Of a stretch of 64,000 bases of DNA, positions 44,529 through 53,172 are shown piece after piece. Under the pieces are notes generated by a model that was not told the DNA's origin, did no database searches, and saw only the letters and a list, made by a program, of their open reading frames with translations. The first letter of the stretch is position 1. Each line of letters begins with the position of its first letter. Origin of the DNA: Denitratimonas tolerans (GTDB taxonomy: Bacteria; Pseudomonadota; Gammaproteobacteria; Xanthomonadales; Xanthomonadaceae); assembly GCF_037203605.1 (NCBI RefSeq), contig NZ_JBBDHC010000007.1, positions 115,366 through 179,365 on the forward strand, read 5' to 3'. The position numbers and the translations under genes were made by a program.

Positions 44529-45460
44529 GTCGGGATGGACCGGTGTGGCCGACGCTGCCGAGGCAGGGCGAGCGCCGCGACAAACGCACCCGCGAGCGTG
44601 ATCGCGAGCGCGAGCGTGCGGAACCGCCGCGTGCGCGCAGCGAGCGTCCGCCCGCACCGCCTTCCGCCGCGCCGGGCGACGGGGACGCCGCGCGCGTGCG
44701 CGCCCCGCGGCGTGACGAACTGCGCGTGTTCGGGCTCAACGCCTGCCTTGCCGCCTTCGCGGCGCGCCCGCAGGATCTGCGCAAGGCCTACCTTGCCGCC
44801 TCGCGCATGGGCGCGCTGCGCGAGCTGATGGCCTACTGCGTCGCGCAGCGGCTGGGTTACCGCGTGGTGGAGGATGACGACCTCGCGCGGCTGGCCGGAA
44901 GCCAGCACCACGAAGGCGTGGTGCTGGACATGCGCCGTCCCGCCGAGCTGGCGCTGGAAGCCCTGCTGGCGCGGCTCGATCCGGGCGCGCCGGCCTGCCT
45001 GCTGTGGCTCGACGGCGTCGGAAATCCGCACAACTTCGGCGCGCTGCTGCGCTCGGCCGCGCATTTCGGCGTGGCCGGCGTGCTGCTGCCGCACGATTCC
45101 CCGCTGGCCCTGTCCGGTGCCGCCTGCCGCGTCGCCGAGGGCGGCGCGGAAGCGGTGCCGCTGGTGCGGCTGGGCGCAGGTGCGGCGGCGGTCGGCGTGC
45201 TTCAGGCCGCCGGCTTTTCCCTGGCGGCCACCTTGCCGCAGCCGGAGCGGACGCAGTCGCTGTTCGATGCCACCCTGCCGGCGCGCACCGTGTTCGTGCT
45301 GGGTGCCGAGCGCGAGGGCATGCGCGCGGAGCTGATCGAGCGCTGCGACCTGCGCCTCACCATTCCCGGCAGCGGTCGGGTGGAAAGCCTCAACATCGCC
45401 AGTGCGGTGGCCGCGCTCCTGACGACCTGGACACTGCGCCGCAGCGGGGAATCGCGCTGA
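44525..45460 (+). CDS. SpoU-type RNA 2'-O-methyltransferase (RlmB-like)
   Basis: The 311-residue protein has an N-terminal extension of about 65 residues very rich in Arg, Glu and Pro. A substrate-binding domain follows (VFGLNACLAAFAARPQDLRK). The SPOUT catalytic domain has the knot motifs LDGVGNPHNFGALLRSAAHFG (motif 1), VLGAEREGMR (motif 2) and RVESLNIASAVAALL (motif 3). It methylates a ribose 2'-OH in rRNA or tRNA; RlmB (G2251 of 23S rRNA) is the closest named relative. Its ATG overlaps the RND pump stop. This is likely translational coupling, though no functional link is evident. Confidence 0.85.
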   Translation: MSRDGPVWPTLPRQGERRDKRTRERDRERERAEPPRARSERPPAPPSAAPGDGDAARVRAPRRDELRVFGLNACLAAFAARPQDLRKAYLAASRMGALRELMAYCVAQRLGYRVVEDDDLARLAGSQHHEGVVLDMRRPAELALEALLARLDPGAPACLLWLDGVGNPHNFGALLRSAAHFGVAGVLLPHDSPLALSGAACRVAEGGAEAVPLVRLGAGAAAVGVLQAAGFSLAATLPQPERTQSLFDATLPARTVFVLGAEREGMRAELIERCDLRLTIPGSGRVESLNIASAVAALLTTWTLRRSGESR

Positions 45461-45566
45461 CCCGCACCGGATCGCGCGGCTTCGCACTGACCTGGGTCAG
45501 TGAGCCGCGCGCGCGGAGCGACGATGATGCCCGTTCCGCCCGATCGGGCATCCGCAGGGTTTTCCC

Positions 45567-45806
45567 ATGCAGTTTCAGCTTGCCGCCAACCGCCCCACCG
45601 CCGCCATGGTCGCCGCCGCCGTGCATCCGCTCGATCCGGGCGCGCGCATCGCCATCGACGAGCGCCGCGGCGTGCTCGAAGTGATGTCCACCGCCAGCGC
45701 CAGCCAGGTCGCGTTTGCGCTGCAGCAGATCGGCTGCGAGGTGACGCCGCTGGAGAACCTGGTCCACATCAGCGGCGGCAGCACCTGCTGCGGCGGCTGC
45801 GCCTGA
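45567..45806 (+). CDS. Small cysteine-ended protein of unknown function
   Basis: This 79-residue protein is unrecognised. It starts MQFQLAANRPTAAMVAAAVH and has the pattern IDERRGVLEVMSTASASQVAFALQQIGCEVTPL. This resembles a ferredoxin-like/heavy-metal-associated fold (beta-alpha-beta with GCEV near the end) but lacks a CxxC at the usual loop. The C-terminus is TCCGGCA, with three Cys that could bind a metal. Codon use matches its neighbours. It stands alone, with 106 bases before it and 151 after, in which I see no feature. Confidence 0.6.
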   Translation: MQFQLAANRPTAAMVAAAVHPLDPGARIAIDERRGVLEVMSTASASQVAFALQQIGCEVTPLENLVHISGGSTCCGGCA

Positions 45807-45957
45807 GGCGGGCGCGGATTGGCCCGATTCCTCCCGGATGGCCCACGCTGATTCTGGCGGATGGCTTGACCATCACCCGATCGCTGGGTAGAACGTCAAG
45901 ACAGCGCGCCGTGAACCGGCGCGTGTCGATATCACCCAACTCCGATGAGGTGCATGA

Positions 45958-46239
45958 ATGAATGCGACAAACTCCGGGAGGTTCAACCTTTTGCTGCGCC
46001 TTGCCGCCGTGGCGCTGGGTTTGGCTACCGTCTGGCTGATGCTCCAGAAAAACCCGCTGGCGGGGCTCGGCTTCGTGGTGATGGGTTTCTGGATCGTTTT
46101 CGATCTGGCGCTGCCGTTCCGGCCGCGCGGCAAAGACGGGATCCCGGGTCGGCCGGGTATGTTCGCATGGTTCCTGGTGATGGGGCTGCTCATGGCGGGC
46201 TCGGGCACGATGCTGCTGCTGGGATACGGCGGGCCCTGA
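45958..46239 (+). CDS. Small membrane protein of unknown function
   Basis: The 93-residue protein has three hydrophobic stretches (about 10-28, 33-50 and 66-88), with a basic Gly/Pro-rich loop (PFRPRGKDGIPGRPG) between the last two. It has no motif I recognise. The start at ATG 45958 has GAGG upstream. The DNA just before it (45890-45955) is noticeably less G+C-rich than average, which may contain its promoter. It precedes the aldolase gene but is 178 bases away. Confidence 0.6.
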   Translation: MNATNSGRFNLLLRLAAVALGLATVWLMLQKNPLAGLGFVVMGFWIVFDLALPFRPRGKDGIPGRPGMFAWFLVMGLLMAGSGTMLLLGYGGP

Positions 46240-46369
46240 TTGCGGCGGCCGCGCCGCGGTGGCAAGGATATTTCGCGTCCGGGTGCTGCATGTGACATCG
46301 CACTTGTCGAAGTGGCCCAGTGGCTGACCGAACGCACCCGGTCGGGTCGGTGACGGGCCGCGCGCCGGC

Positions 46370-46375
46370 TATACT
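46370..46375 (+). promoter_or_regulatory. Candidate -10 element for the aldolase gene
   Basis: TATACT in the context CCGGCTATACTGCAAG lies 42 bases before the ATG at 46418. It is the same hexamer as proposed for the DUF4126 gene. The -35 region (around 46347) is not obvious. Confidence 0.45.
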
Positions 46376-46417
46376 GCAAGGCCGTCACGAACGACCCGGA
46401 CACCCACGGAGCACACC

Positions 46418-47422
46418 ATGAGCATCGAGCAGCTGGAAGAAACCGCACAGGCCATGGTCGCCCCGGGCAAGGGCATCATCGCGGTCGACGAATCCAACGC
46501 CACCATCGGCAAGCGCTTTGCCGCAGTGGGGGTCGAGAACACCGAGGAGCACCGCCGCGCCTACCGCGAGATGCTGCTCACCACCCCGCGCCTGGGCGAG
46601 CATATTTCCGGCGCGATCCTCTACGACGAGACCCTGCGCCAGGCCACCAGGACCGGCGTCCCGTTCACCCGCATCATGACCGAGGCCGGCATCCTGCCGG
46701 GCATCAAGGTCGACAAGGGGCCGGTGCCGCTGGCGGGGTTTCCCGGCGACGTGGTGACCGAGGGCCTCGACGGCCTGCGCCCGCGCCTGAAGGAATACGC
46801 CGCGCTGGGCGCGAAGTTCGCCAAGTGGCGCGCGGTCATCGCGATCACCGAGGACACGCCCAGCGGCACCTGCATCGAGTCCAACTGCCACGCGCTGGCG
46901 CGCTACGCCGCGCTGTGCCAGGAGGCCGGCCTGGTGCCGATGGTCGAGCCGGAGGTGCTGATGGACGGCAGCCACGACATCGACGTGTGCTACGAGGTCA
47001 CCGAGGCCACGCTGCGCTCGCTGTTCTCCGCGCTCTACGAGCACGGCGTGATGCTGGAAGGCACCATCCTCAAGGCCAGCATGGTCATCGCCGGCAAGGA
47101 CTGCCGCGAGCAGGCCGACGTGGAGGACGTGGCCGAGGCCACGCTGCGCTGCCTCAAGTCGACGGTGCCGGCCGCGCTGCCGGGCATCGTGTTCCTCTCC
47201 GGCGGGCAGAGCGACGAGAAGGCGACCGCGCACCTGGATGCGATGAACCGGATGGGTTCCAAGCCCTGGCCGCTGTCCTTCTCCTACGGCCGCGCGATGC
47301 AGCAGGCCGCGCTCAGGCTGTGGGCCGCCGACATGACCGGCAATTTCGCCAAGGCGCAGCAGACCGTGTTCCAGCGCGCCCGCGACAACGGGCTGGCGGC
47401 CATGGGACGGTGGAAAGGCTGA
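46418..47422 (+). CDS. fbaB: Class I fructose-bisphosphate aldolase
   Basis: The 334-residue enzyme is a class I (Schiff-base) aldolase of the animal-like group, cleaving fructose-1,6-bisphosphate in glycolysis or forming it in gluconeogenesis. Signatures are GKGIIAVDESNATIGKRF (about 18-35), ISGAILYDETLRQ, GIKVDKGPVPLAG and the Schiff-base Lys in EGTILKASMVIAG (about 222). The C-terminal GGQSDEKATAHLDAMN and LSFSYGRAMQQAAL are also typical. The C-terminal tail ends MGRWKG. It is monocistronic or paired with the acetyltransferase gene 56 bases on. The class name is certain; the symbol is by convention. Confidence 0.93.
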   Translation: MSIEQLEETAQAMVAPGKGIIAVDESNATIGKRFAAVGVENTEEHRRAYREMLLTTPRLGEHISGAILYDETLRQATRTGVPFTRIMTEAGILPGIKVDKGPVPLAGFPGDVVTEGLDGLRPRLKEYAALGAKFAKWRAVIAITEDTPSGTCIESNCHALARYAALCQEAGLVPMVEPEVLMDGSHDIDVCYEVTEATLRSLFSALYEHGVMLEGTILKASMVIAGKDCREQADVEDVAEATLRCLKSTVPAALPGIVFLSGGQSDEKATAHLDAMNRMGSKPWPLSFSYGRAMQQAALRLWAADMTGNFAKAQQTVFQRARDNGLAAMGRWKG

Positions 47423-47477
47423 TCGCTGCCGGCGCCTGCGATGCGCAGGAGGCTCCTGCCGGGGTCCGGACCGGCGC

Positions 47478-48035
47478 GTGCGGAAGACGGCCGCCGTGCC
47501 CGTGATCCGCAGCGCCCGCGCGCGCGATGCCCGCGCGCTCGCCGAGCTGGCCGAATCGACGTTCCGGGCCACGTTCGGCGCGATGAACAGCGCCGCGCAC
47601 ATGCAAACCCATTGCCGCGCCCTCTACGGCGAAGCGATCCAGGCCGCCGAAATTGCCGATCCCGACCGGGAAACCCTGCTGTGCGAGCACGACGGGGGGC
47701 TGATCGCCTACGCCCAGCTGCGCTGGGGCGAGGCGCCGGAATGCGTCGTGGCCACCCGTCCGGGCGAGATCCAGCGCCTTTACGTCGCCGATGCCTGGCA
47801 CGGCGCGGGCATCGCGCAGGCGCTGATGCAGGCCAGCATCGAGCGGATGCGGCAGCGCGCGTCCGACGTGGTCTGGCTCGGCGTGTGGGAGCACAACCCG
47901 CGCGCGCTGGCGTTCTACCGCAAGGTCGGGTTCGCCGTCGCGGGCGAGCACGTCTTTCCGCTGGGCGGCGACCCGCAGCGCGATCTCGTCATGGTGCTGC
48001 CGCTTGCGGCCCGCGGCGGTCGATCCCATGCGTAA
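47478..48035 (+). CDS. GNAT family N-acetyltransferase
   Basis: The 185-residue protein has the GNAT motif A segment IQRLYVADAWHGAGIAQALM (about 98-117) and the motif B pair WLGVWEHNPRALAFYRKVGFAVAGEHVF. The start appears to be GTG 47478; an in-frame GTG at 47496 is also possible. RSARARDARALAELAESTF begins the fold. Substrate unknown; the pattern is similar to RimI-like or small-molecule acetyltransferases. It converges with the serine hydrolase gene. Confidence 0.8.
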   Translation: MRKTAAVPVIRSARARDARALAELAESTFRATFGAMNSAAHMQTHCRALYGEAIQAAEIADPDRETLLCEHDGGLIAYAQLRWGEAPECVVATRPGEIQRLYVADAWHGAGIAQALMQASIERMRQRASDVVWLGVWEHNPRALAFYRKVGFAVAGEHVFPLGGDPQRDLVMVLPLAARGGRSHA

Positions 48036-48136
48036 ATTCGACGACGGTGCGGGTTGGTCCCCGCATCACCTACGCGGTGGGCACCGCGCGGCCTCCGCGA
48101 CCTGCTCTTTGCGGATAGCCGCGGCGACGGCCCGCC

Positions 48137-49402
48137 TCAGCGCAGCCTTCCGCGCGGGGTCTGGTGGTCGAGCTGCACCCAGTCGCGCTGCGGCAGCTTG
48201 AGCACCTGGTCCAGCGCGGTGGCGAGCAGGCCGCCGGGAACCCCGCTTTCCGAGTTCCACAGCACCACCATGCCGAAGCCGCGCTCGGGCAAGAGGCCCA
48301 TCACCGCGCGATAGCCCTGCACCGCGCCGCCGTGGTAGACGAGCGTGTGGCCGGCGTAGTCGTAGATGCGCCAGCCCAGCGCATAGTGCGCGTCGCGCAG
48401 CCGCTCGCGCCGCCAGGCCGAGCCGCCCAGTTCGCCGGGCGTGGCCACGAGCGGGGCGTGGACGGTGTCCAGCAGCGCGCGGTCCATGACCTCCGGTGCC
48501 TGCCCCAGGTGGGCGCGCATCCACAGCGAGAGGTCGTGCACGCTGGCATTGACGCCGGCCGCGGGCGGGATGCGGTAATAGGTTTCCTTGGGCCGTACCG
48601 GCGTCCAGCGCCCGTTCCGGCGGATGTGCGGGCGTGCCCAGCGCGCGCTGGCTTCCAGCCCGTCGCGGCCGTAGGTCGCGGTGTACATGCCCAAGGGATG
48701 GAAAATGCGCTTCTCCACCTGATGGGTATAGAAATCGCCGGTGGTGGCGAACACCATGTCGCCGATCAGGCTGAAGGCGATGTTCTGGTAGCCGTAGCAC
48801 TCGCCCGCCTCGCACACCGGATCGATCTCGCCCAGCTTGGCGACCAGCAGCGGATAGGGTTCGTCCTGCTCCAGCAGGCGGTCGAAGGTGTTGTAGGGCA
48901 GGCCGACGCGATGGCTGAGGATGTCCTCGACGCTGAGCGTCTGCGCCGAGTGGATGTTGCGCAGCTTGAACGCGGGCAGGTGGTCGACGATGCGTGCGTC
49001 CCACTGCAGCGCGCCTTCCTGCGCCAGCATCGCCGCGACGGTGCCGGCGAAGGCCTTGGAGAGCGAGGCCAGGCGGAAGACCGTGTCGGTGTCCACCTTC
49101 TCGCCGCTGCCGACATCGGTTACGCCGAAGCCGCGCTCCAGCAGCACGGCATCGTCCTGCACGATGGCGATGGCCATGCCGCTGCCGCCCGCTTCGCGCA
49201 GGATGCGTTCGGCCAGGCGCTCGATGCGGTCGGCGAGCGCTTTCTGCTCGCGCCGGGCCAGGCGTGGGGGAGACGGCGGTGCCGCCACCGCAGGCGCGGC
49301 GGCGGTGGCGAGCGGTTCGGCATGCGGCAGCGCTGCCGGCAGGCCGACAAGCAGGGTTGTCACAAGGGCGACGCCGAGGCGTCTTGCGCAATAGCGTTTC
49401 AC
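48137..49402 (-). CDS. Serine hydrolase of the beta-lactamase / penicillin-binding protein family (class C-like)
   Basis: The 421-residue exported protein has a signal peptide (MKRYCARRLGVALVTTLLVG, to about 28) and an Ala/Pro-rich linker. The serine-hydrolase fold follows, with the catalytic SxxK as RLASLSKAFAG (about 113), the YxN-type motif as CYGYQNIAFSL (about 205), and a late YHGGAVQGY (about 365) in the position of KTG. Other family blocks are HPLGMYTATYGRDGL and the DILSHRVGLPYNTFD region. It may be a carboxypeptidase, esterase or lactamase-related enzyme. Resistance function is not implied. Confidence 0.85.
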   Translation of the reverse strand: MKRYCARRLGVALVTTLLVGLPAALPHAEPLATAAAPAVAAPPSPPRLARREQKALADRIERLAERILREAGGSGMAIAIVQDDAVLLERGFGVTDVGSGEKVDTDTVFRLASLSKAFAGTVAAMLAQEGALQWDARIVDHLPAFKLRNIHSAQTLSVEDILSHRVGLPYNTFDRLLEQDEPYPLLVAKLGEIDPVCEAGECYGYQNIAFSLIGDMVFATTGDFYTHQVEKRIFHPLGMYTATYGRDGLEASARWARPHIRRNGRWTPVRPKETYYRIPPAAGVNASVHDLSLWMRAHLGQAPEVMDRALLDTVHAPLVATPGELGGSAWRRERLRDAHYALGWRIYDYAGHTLVYHGGAVQGYRAVMGLLPERGFGMVVLWNSESGVPGGLLATALDQVLKLPQRDWVQLDHQTPRGRLR

Positions 49403-49502
49403 TGCAGGGTTTTGCAGAAGGCCGAAACCGTGGCAGTTTAGCGCAGATCGTCCGGCAGCCCCGGACCCGGTGCATCATGTGCCGTCACCCAGGAGAAGTC
49501 CC

Positions 49503-50111
49503 ATGTCCGCCATTTTGCTGTTCCTGCTGGTCATCTTCGGTGCCGGTTTCGCGCTGGTGCTGTTCGTCGTCGCCCTCTACAACGGCCTGATACAGGGCCG
49601 CAACGCCTACAAGAACGCCTTTGCCCAGATCGATGTGCAGCTCAACCGGCGCTACGACCTGATCCCCAACCTGGTCGAAGTGGCCAAGACCTACATGGCG
49701 CACGAGCGCGAGACGCTGGAGGCGGTGATCCGCGCGCGCTCGACCGCGATCGCGGGGTTGGGTGCGGCCAAGGCCAATCCGGGCGATGCCGCCGCAATGG
49801 CGCAGCTGGCCGGTGCCGAGAACGGCCTGGGCGCGGCGCTGGGTCGCCTGATGATGGTCAGCGAGTCCTATCCCGACCTCAAGGCCAACCAGAACATGGC
49901 CCAGCTCTCCGAGGAGCTGACCAGCACCGAAAACAAGGTCGCCTTCGCGCGGCAGGCCTACAACGATCAGGTGATGAGCTACAACAACAAGCGCGAGATG
50001 TTCCCCAGCAGCATCGTCGCCGGGATGTTCAACTTCCAGCCGGCCGCGCTGCTGGAAATCACCGCGGACGATGCGCACAAGCGCGAGGCTCCCAAGGTGT
50101 CGTTCAACTGA
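49503..50111 (+). CDS. lemA: LemA family membrane protein
   Basis: The 202-residue protein has one N-terminal membrane helix (about 2-28) followed by a helical-bundle domain. Family blocks are YNGLIQGRNAYKNAFAQIDV, LNRRYDLIPNLVEVAKTYMA, and AQLSEELTSTENKVAFARQAYNDQV. AGGAGAAGTCCC precedes ATG 49503, deciding the start over an in-frame ATG at 49470. LemA genes are usually paired with an M48 or TPM-domain partner, as here. The function in bacteria is not known. Confidence 0.92.
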   Translation: MSAILLFLLVIFGAGFALVLFVVALYNGLIQGRNAYKNAFAQIDVQLNRRYDLIPNLVEVAKTYMAHERETLEAVIRARSTAIAGLGAAKANPGDAAAMAQLAGAENGLGAALGRLMMVSESYPDLKANQNMAQLSEELTSTENKVAFARQAYNDQVMSYNNKREMFPSSIVAGMFNFQPAALLEITADDAHKREAPKVSFN

Positions 50112-50118
50112 TCCAACG

Positions 50119-50145
50119 GCTGCCGGCGCGCTGCGCCGGCAGCCC
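50119..50145 (+). terminator. Strong hairpin between lemA and the M48 protease gene
   Basis: GGCTGCCGGCGC (50119-50130) and its exact complement (50134-50145) form a 12-bp stem with a 3-base loop, starting 7 bases after the lemA stop. No T-run follows. In a co-directional pair this may reduce read-through or stabilise the lemA message. Confidence 0.5.
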
Positions 50146-50165
50146 ATCCACAGGCGGGGCCGGTG

Positions 50166-52058
50166 ATGAATTTCTTCGAGCATCAGCAGCGGGCGCGAAC
50201 CTCCTCGCGACGCCTGGTGGCGCTGTTCGCGCTGGCCACGGTCGGCATCGTCGTCGTGCTCGACCTGATGGTCTGGCTGGTGACGCGCAGCCCCGAGGCC
50301 GTGGTTCTGATGACGGTGCTGGTGCCGACCGTGATCATCGTATCCAGCCTGGTGCGGGTGGCGATGCTGCGCGGCGGCGGTGCCGAGGTGGCGCGCTCGA
50401 TGGGCGCAACGCCGGTGGCCGAGGACACCCGCGAGCCTTCGCTGCGCCGGCTGCGCAACGTGGTCGAGGAAATCGCCATCGCCTCCAGCGTGCCGATGCC
50501 GCAGGTGTACGTCATGGAGGAAGAGGCGGGCATCAACGCCTTCGCCGCCGGCTACTCGCCCAACGACGCGGTGATCGCGGTCACGCGCGGCGCGCTGCAG
50601 CGGCTCAATCGCGCCGAGCTGCAGGGCGTCATCGCGCACGAGTTCAGCCACATCCTCAACGGCGACATGCGCCTCAACATCCGCCTGATGGGGGTGCTGT
50701 TCGGGATCATGGTGGTGAGCATCATCGGCCGGCGCATCCTGATGCACGTTCGCGGCGGGCGCGATTCGCGCGGGGTGGCGGCGGTGCTGATGATCGGCGC
50801 GGCGCTGGCGCTGGCCGGCTACGTCGGTTTGTTCTTCGGGCGCCTGATCAAGGCCGGCGTCTCACGCTCGCGCGAGAACCTTGCCGACGCCTCGGCGGTG
50901 CAGTTCACTCGGCAGACCGACGGCCTGGCCGGTGCGCTCAAGAAGATCGCCGGCCTGCCCGACGGTTCGCGCCTGGGCGGGGCCGGCACCGAGGAGGTCA
51001 GCCACATGCTGTTCGGCGAAGGCCTCGGGTTTTCCTCCTGGTTCGCCACCCATCCGCCGATCCTCGAACGCATCAAGGCCATCGATCCCTCGTTCGACGC
51101 CAAGGCCTTCGAAACGGTGCGCGTGCGCTGGATGCGCACGCCCCCGAACGGCGCGGAGGAAGACCGGGCACTGGGATTCGCGCCCGACGGCACGCGGCTG
51201 GCGGCTGCCGCAAACCTGCCCGACGCGCGCGCCCCGGTGAACATCGAACCCCTGGCCGTCGCCGCACAGGTCGGAGCGCCCGCGCTCGACGACGTGCAGC
51301 GCGCCGAGGCGATTTCCGGAGCGCTGACCGACGAACTGCGCGATCTGGCGCGCCGCCAGGACCGCGCCGTGCCGCTGGTGCTGGCCCTGCTGCTGGATGC
51401 CGACGCCGGCCTGCGCCAGCGCCAGCTCGCTGAAGTGGCGCAGATCATCGACCCGGCCACGGCGGCTGCCACACTCGAACTCCACGGCACCGTATCGCGG
51501 CTGCATCCGATGCTGCGCCTGCCGCTGGCCGCGCTCGCCTTCCCGGTGCTGCGCCGCCGGCCGCGTCCGGATCTGGCGCGCTTTCTTTCCTGCTGCGAGC
51601 GCCTGATCGGACTGGACGGCCGCGTGTCGCTGTCCGAGTACTGCCTCGGACGCCTGTTGCGCCGGCAGGTGGTCGAATCACTCGACCCCTCGCGCCATGC
51701 GCCCATCGGGCGACGCAAGCTGGTGACGCTGCAGGCGGAGGTCGAGACCCTGCTGGCGGTGGTCGCGCAGCAGGGCCACGACAGCGCGCTGGAGGCGCGA
51801 CGCGCCTACCTCACCGGCATGGAGCGCGCGCTGCCCGGCGCGGCCACGCGCTACGCGCCGCCGCCGGACTTCGTTGCGGCGCTGGAAGGTGCCCTGGCCT
51901 TGCTGGACCAGGTCGAGCCGCGCGGCAAGGCGCTGCTGGTGGAAGGGCTGGTGGCCACCATCGGCCACGACGGCGAAGTCAGCGTGGTCGAAGCCGAACT
52001 CCTGCGCACCATCTGCGCCGTGCTGCACTGCCCGTTGCCACCGATGCTGGAGCACTGA
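50166..52058 (+). CDS. M48 family membrane metallopeptidase with long C-terminal extension
   Basis: The 630-residue protein has membrane helices near residues 18-40, 45-62, 170-195 and 205-225. The zinc site is in GVIAHEFSHILNGDMRLN (HExxH), with the third ligand Glu in SRENLADASAVQFTR; WFATHPPILERIKAI ends the peptidase domain (about 305). The remaining 320 residues are an alpha-helical extension. Its last part (about 460-630: LIGLDGRVSLSEYCLGRLLRR, IGHDGEVSVVEAELLRTICA) resembles TerB-type helical repeats. It is paired with lemA. A start at ATG 50166 is likelier than the adjoining GTG 50163. Confidence 0.88.
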   Translation: MNFFEHQQRARTSSRRLVALFALATVGIVVVLDLMVWLVTRSPEAVVLMTVLVPTVIIVSSLVRVAMLRGGGAEVARSMGATPVAEDTREPSLRRLRNVVEEIAIASSVPMPQVYVMEEEAGINAFAAGYSPNDAVIAVTRGALQRLNRAELQGVIAHEFSHILNGDMRLNIRLMGVLFGIMVVSIIGRRILMHVRGGRDSRGVAAVLMIGAALALAGYVGLFFGRLIKAGVSRSRENLADASAVQFTRQTDGLAGALKKIAGLPDGSRLGGAGTEEVSHMLFGEGLGFSSWFATHPPILERIKAIDPSFDAKAFETVRVRWMRTPPNGAEEDRALGFAPDGTRLAAAANLPDARAPVNIEPLAVAAQVGAPALDDVQRAEAISGALTDELRDLARRQDRAVPLVLALLLDADAGLRQRQLAEVAQIIDPATAAATLELHGTVSRLHPMLRLPLAALAFPVLRRRPRPDLARFLSCCERLIGLDGRVSLSEYCLGRLLRRQVVESLDPSRHAPIGRRKLVTLQAEVETLLAVVAQQGHDSALEARRAYLTGMERALPGAATRYAPPPDFVAALEGALALLDQVEPRGKALLVEGLVATIGHDGEVSVVEAELLRTICAVLHCPLPPMLEH

Positions 52059-52169
52059 ACCGGCGGCTGCCTCGCGCCGCTCCGCGTTGCACGGCATTGG
52101 ATCGCGCGGTGTAGCCTTGACGCCTGCCTTTCCAACATGCCTTCCGCCTGCCCATCGAGGAGAAACCGC

Positions 52170-52715
52170 ATGAAGACCATCGGAATGCCGTGGATCGCCG
52201 CCGCCATCGCGCTGCTGGCGCTGGGTGCCGCGCCGGCGCTGCGCGCGCAGGAGACCGCACCCGCGCCCGGCGGCGCGGTTTCGCGCGTCAGCGTCGAGCT
52301 GGGCGCGTATGACCAGATGACCGAGGTGAAGCGGCTGCGCGGTTCGGCCCGCCGCACCACCGAACAGCAGATCCACGCGCTCGCCGCCTGGCTGGCCCGG
52401 CAGGCCGAGTCGCGCGTGCCGGACGACCAGACCCTGCGCATCACCCTGGTCGATGTCGACCTGGCCGGCGACTACGAACCGGGCCGCGCGATCAGCCTGC
52501 AGGACGTGCGCGTGGTGAAGGATCTGTATCCGCCCCGCATCGAGATCCGCTGGGTCTTTGCCGATGCGGACGGAAAGCCGCTGCGCGAGGGCGAGGGCAG
52601 GCTGCGCGACGTGGGTTTCATGACCGGATCGGGGCCGATCGACAGCGACCCGCTGCGCTACGAAAAGCGCATGCTGCGCGACTGGCTGCGCCGCGTGTTG
52701 CCGCCCGATGCCTGA
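52170..52715 (+). CDS. DUF3016-type exported protein
   Basis: The 181-residue protein has a signal peptide (MKTIGMPWIAAAIALLALGA, cleaved near LRA-Q). The mature part contains VSRVSVELGAYDQMTEVKR, ITLVDVDLAGDYEPGR and PPRIEIRWVFADADGKPLREG, resembling DUF3016. Function is unknown. GAGGAGAAACCGC precedes ATG 52170, preferred over the upstream in-frame ATG at 52137. It stands alone, 94 bases before folB. Confidence 0.75.
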   Translation: MKTIGMPWIAAAIALLALGAAPALRAQETAPAPGGAVSRVSVELGAYDQMTEVKRLRGSARRTTEQQIHALAAWLARQAESRVPDDQTLRITLVDVDLAGDYEPGRAISLQDVRVVKDLYPPRIEIRWVFADADGKPLREGEGRLRDVGFMTGSGPIDSDPLRYEKRMLRDWLRRVLPPDA

Positions 52716-52809
52716 TCGTGCAACTGCGCTCCGGCGTGGCATTCGCGCGGCGCTCCCGATAGGCTGCGCTGCATTCGCGGCCGGCACCTGAGGCCGCAGG
52801 AAGCGATCC

Positions 52810-53172
52810 GTGGATACCGTATTCATCGAACAGCTGGAGGTCGAGGCCCTGATCGGCATCTACGACTGGGAGCGGCGCATCCGCCAGCCGCTGTGGTTCG
52901 ACATCGAGATGGACTTCGACAACCGCGTACCGGCCGCCAGCGACGATATTGCCCACACCCTCGACTACAAGGCGGTAAGCAAGCGCGTGGCGGCCTTCGT
53001 CCAGTCCACCGGATTCGGTCTGGTGGAAACCCTGGCCGAGCGCGTCGCCGAGCTGGTGCTGGCGGAGTTTCCGGTCAGCCGGGTGCAGCTCAAGCTCAGC
53101 AAGCCCGGCGCGGTGCGCGGCGCGCGCGCGGTCGGCGTGAAAATCACCCGCCGCGGGGAAGGTGCGGCGTGA
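52810..53172 (+). CDS. folB: Dihydroneopterin aldolase
   Basis: The 120-residue enzyme converts 7,8-dihydroneopterin to 6-hydroxymethyl-dihydropterin in folate synthesis. Signatures are VFIEQLEVEALIGIYDWERR (N-terminal), TLDYKAVSKRVAAFV, and GLVETLAERVAELVLAEFPV, followed by VQLKLSKPGAV with the catalytic Lys. The start codon is GTG 52810. The stop overlaps the channel gene start. FolK, the next enzyme, is encoded at 59270, displaced by an insertion. Confidence 0.92.
   Translation: MDTVFIEQLEVEALIGIYDWERRIRQPLWFDIEMDFDNRVPAASDDIAHTLDYKAVSKRVAAFVQSTGFGLVETLAERVAELVLAEFPVSRVQLKLSKPGAVRGARAVGVKITRRGEGAA

Noticed and set aside
40989..44657. Very long open frame (over 1200 codons) on the minus strand opposite the RND efflux genes
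   Set aside because: Its translation is low-complexity (His/Arg/Gln/Ala-rich) with no family motif, while the plus strand encodes a complete, motif-rich RND pump. It is a typical antisense shadow in high-G+C DNA.
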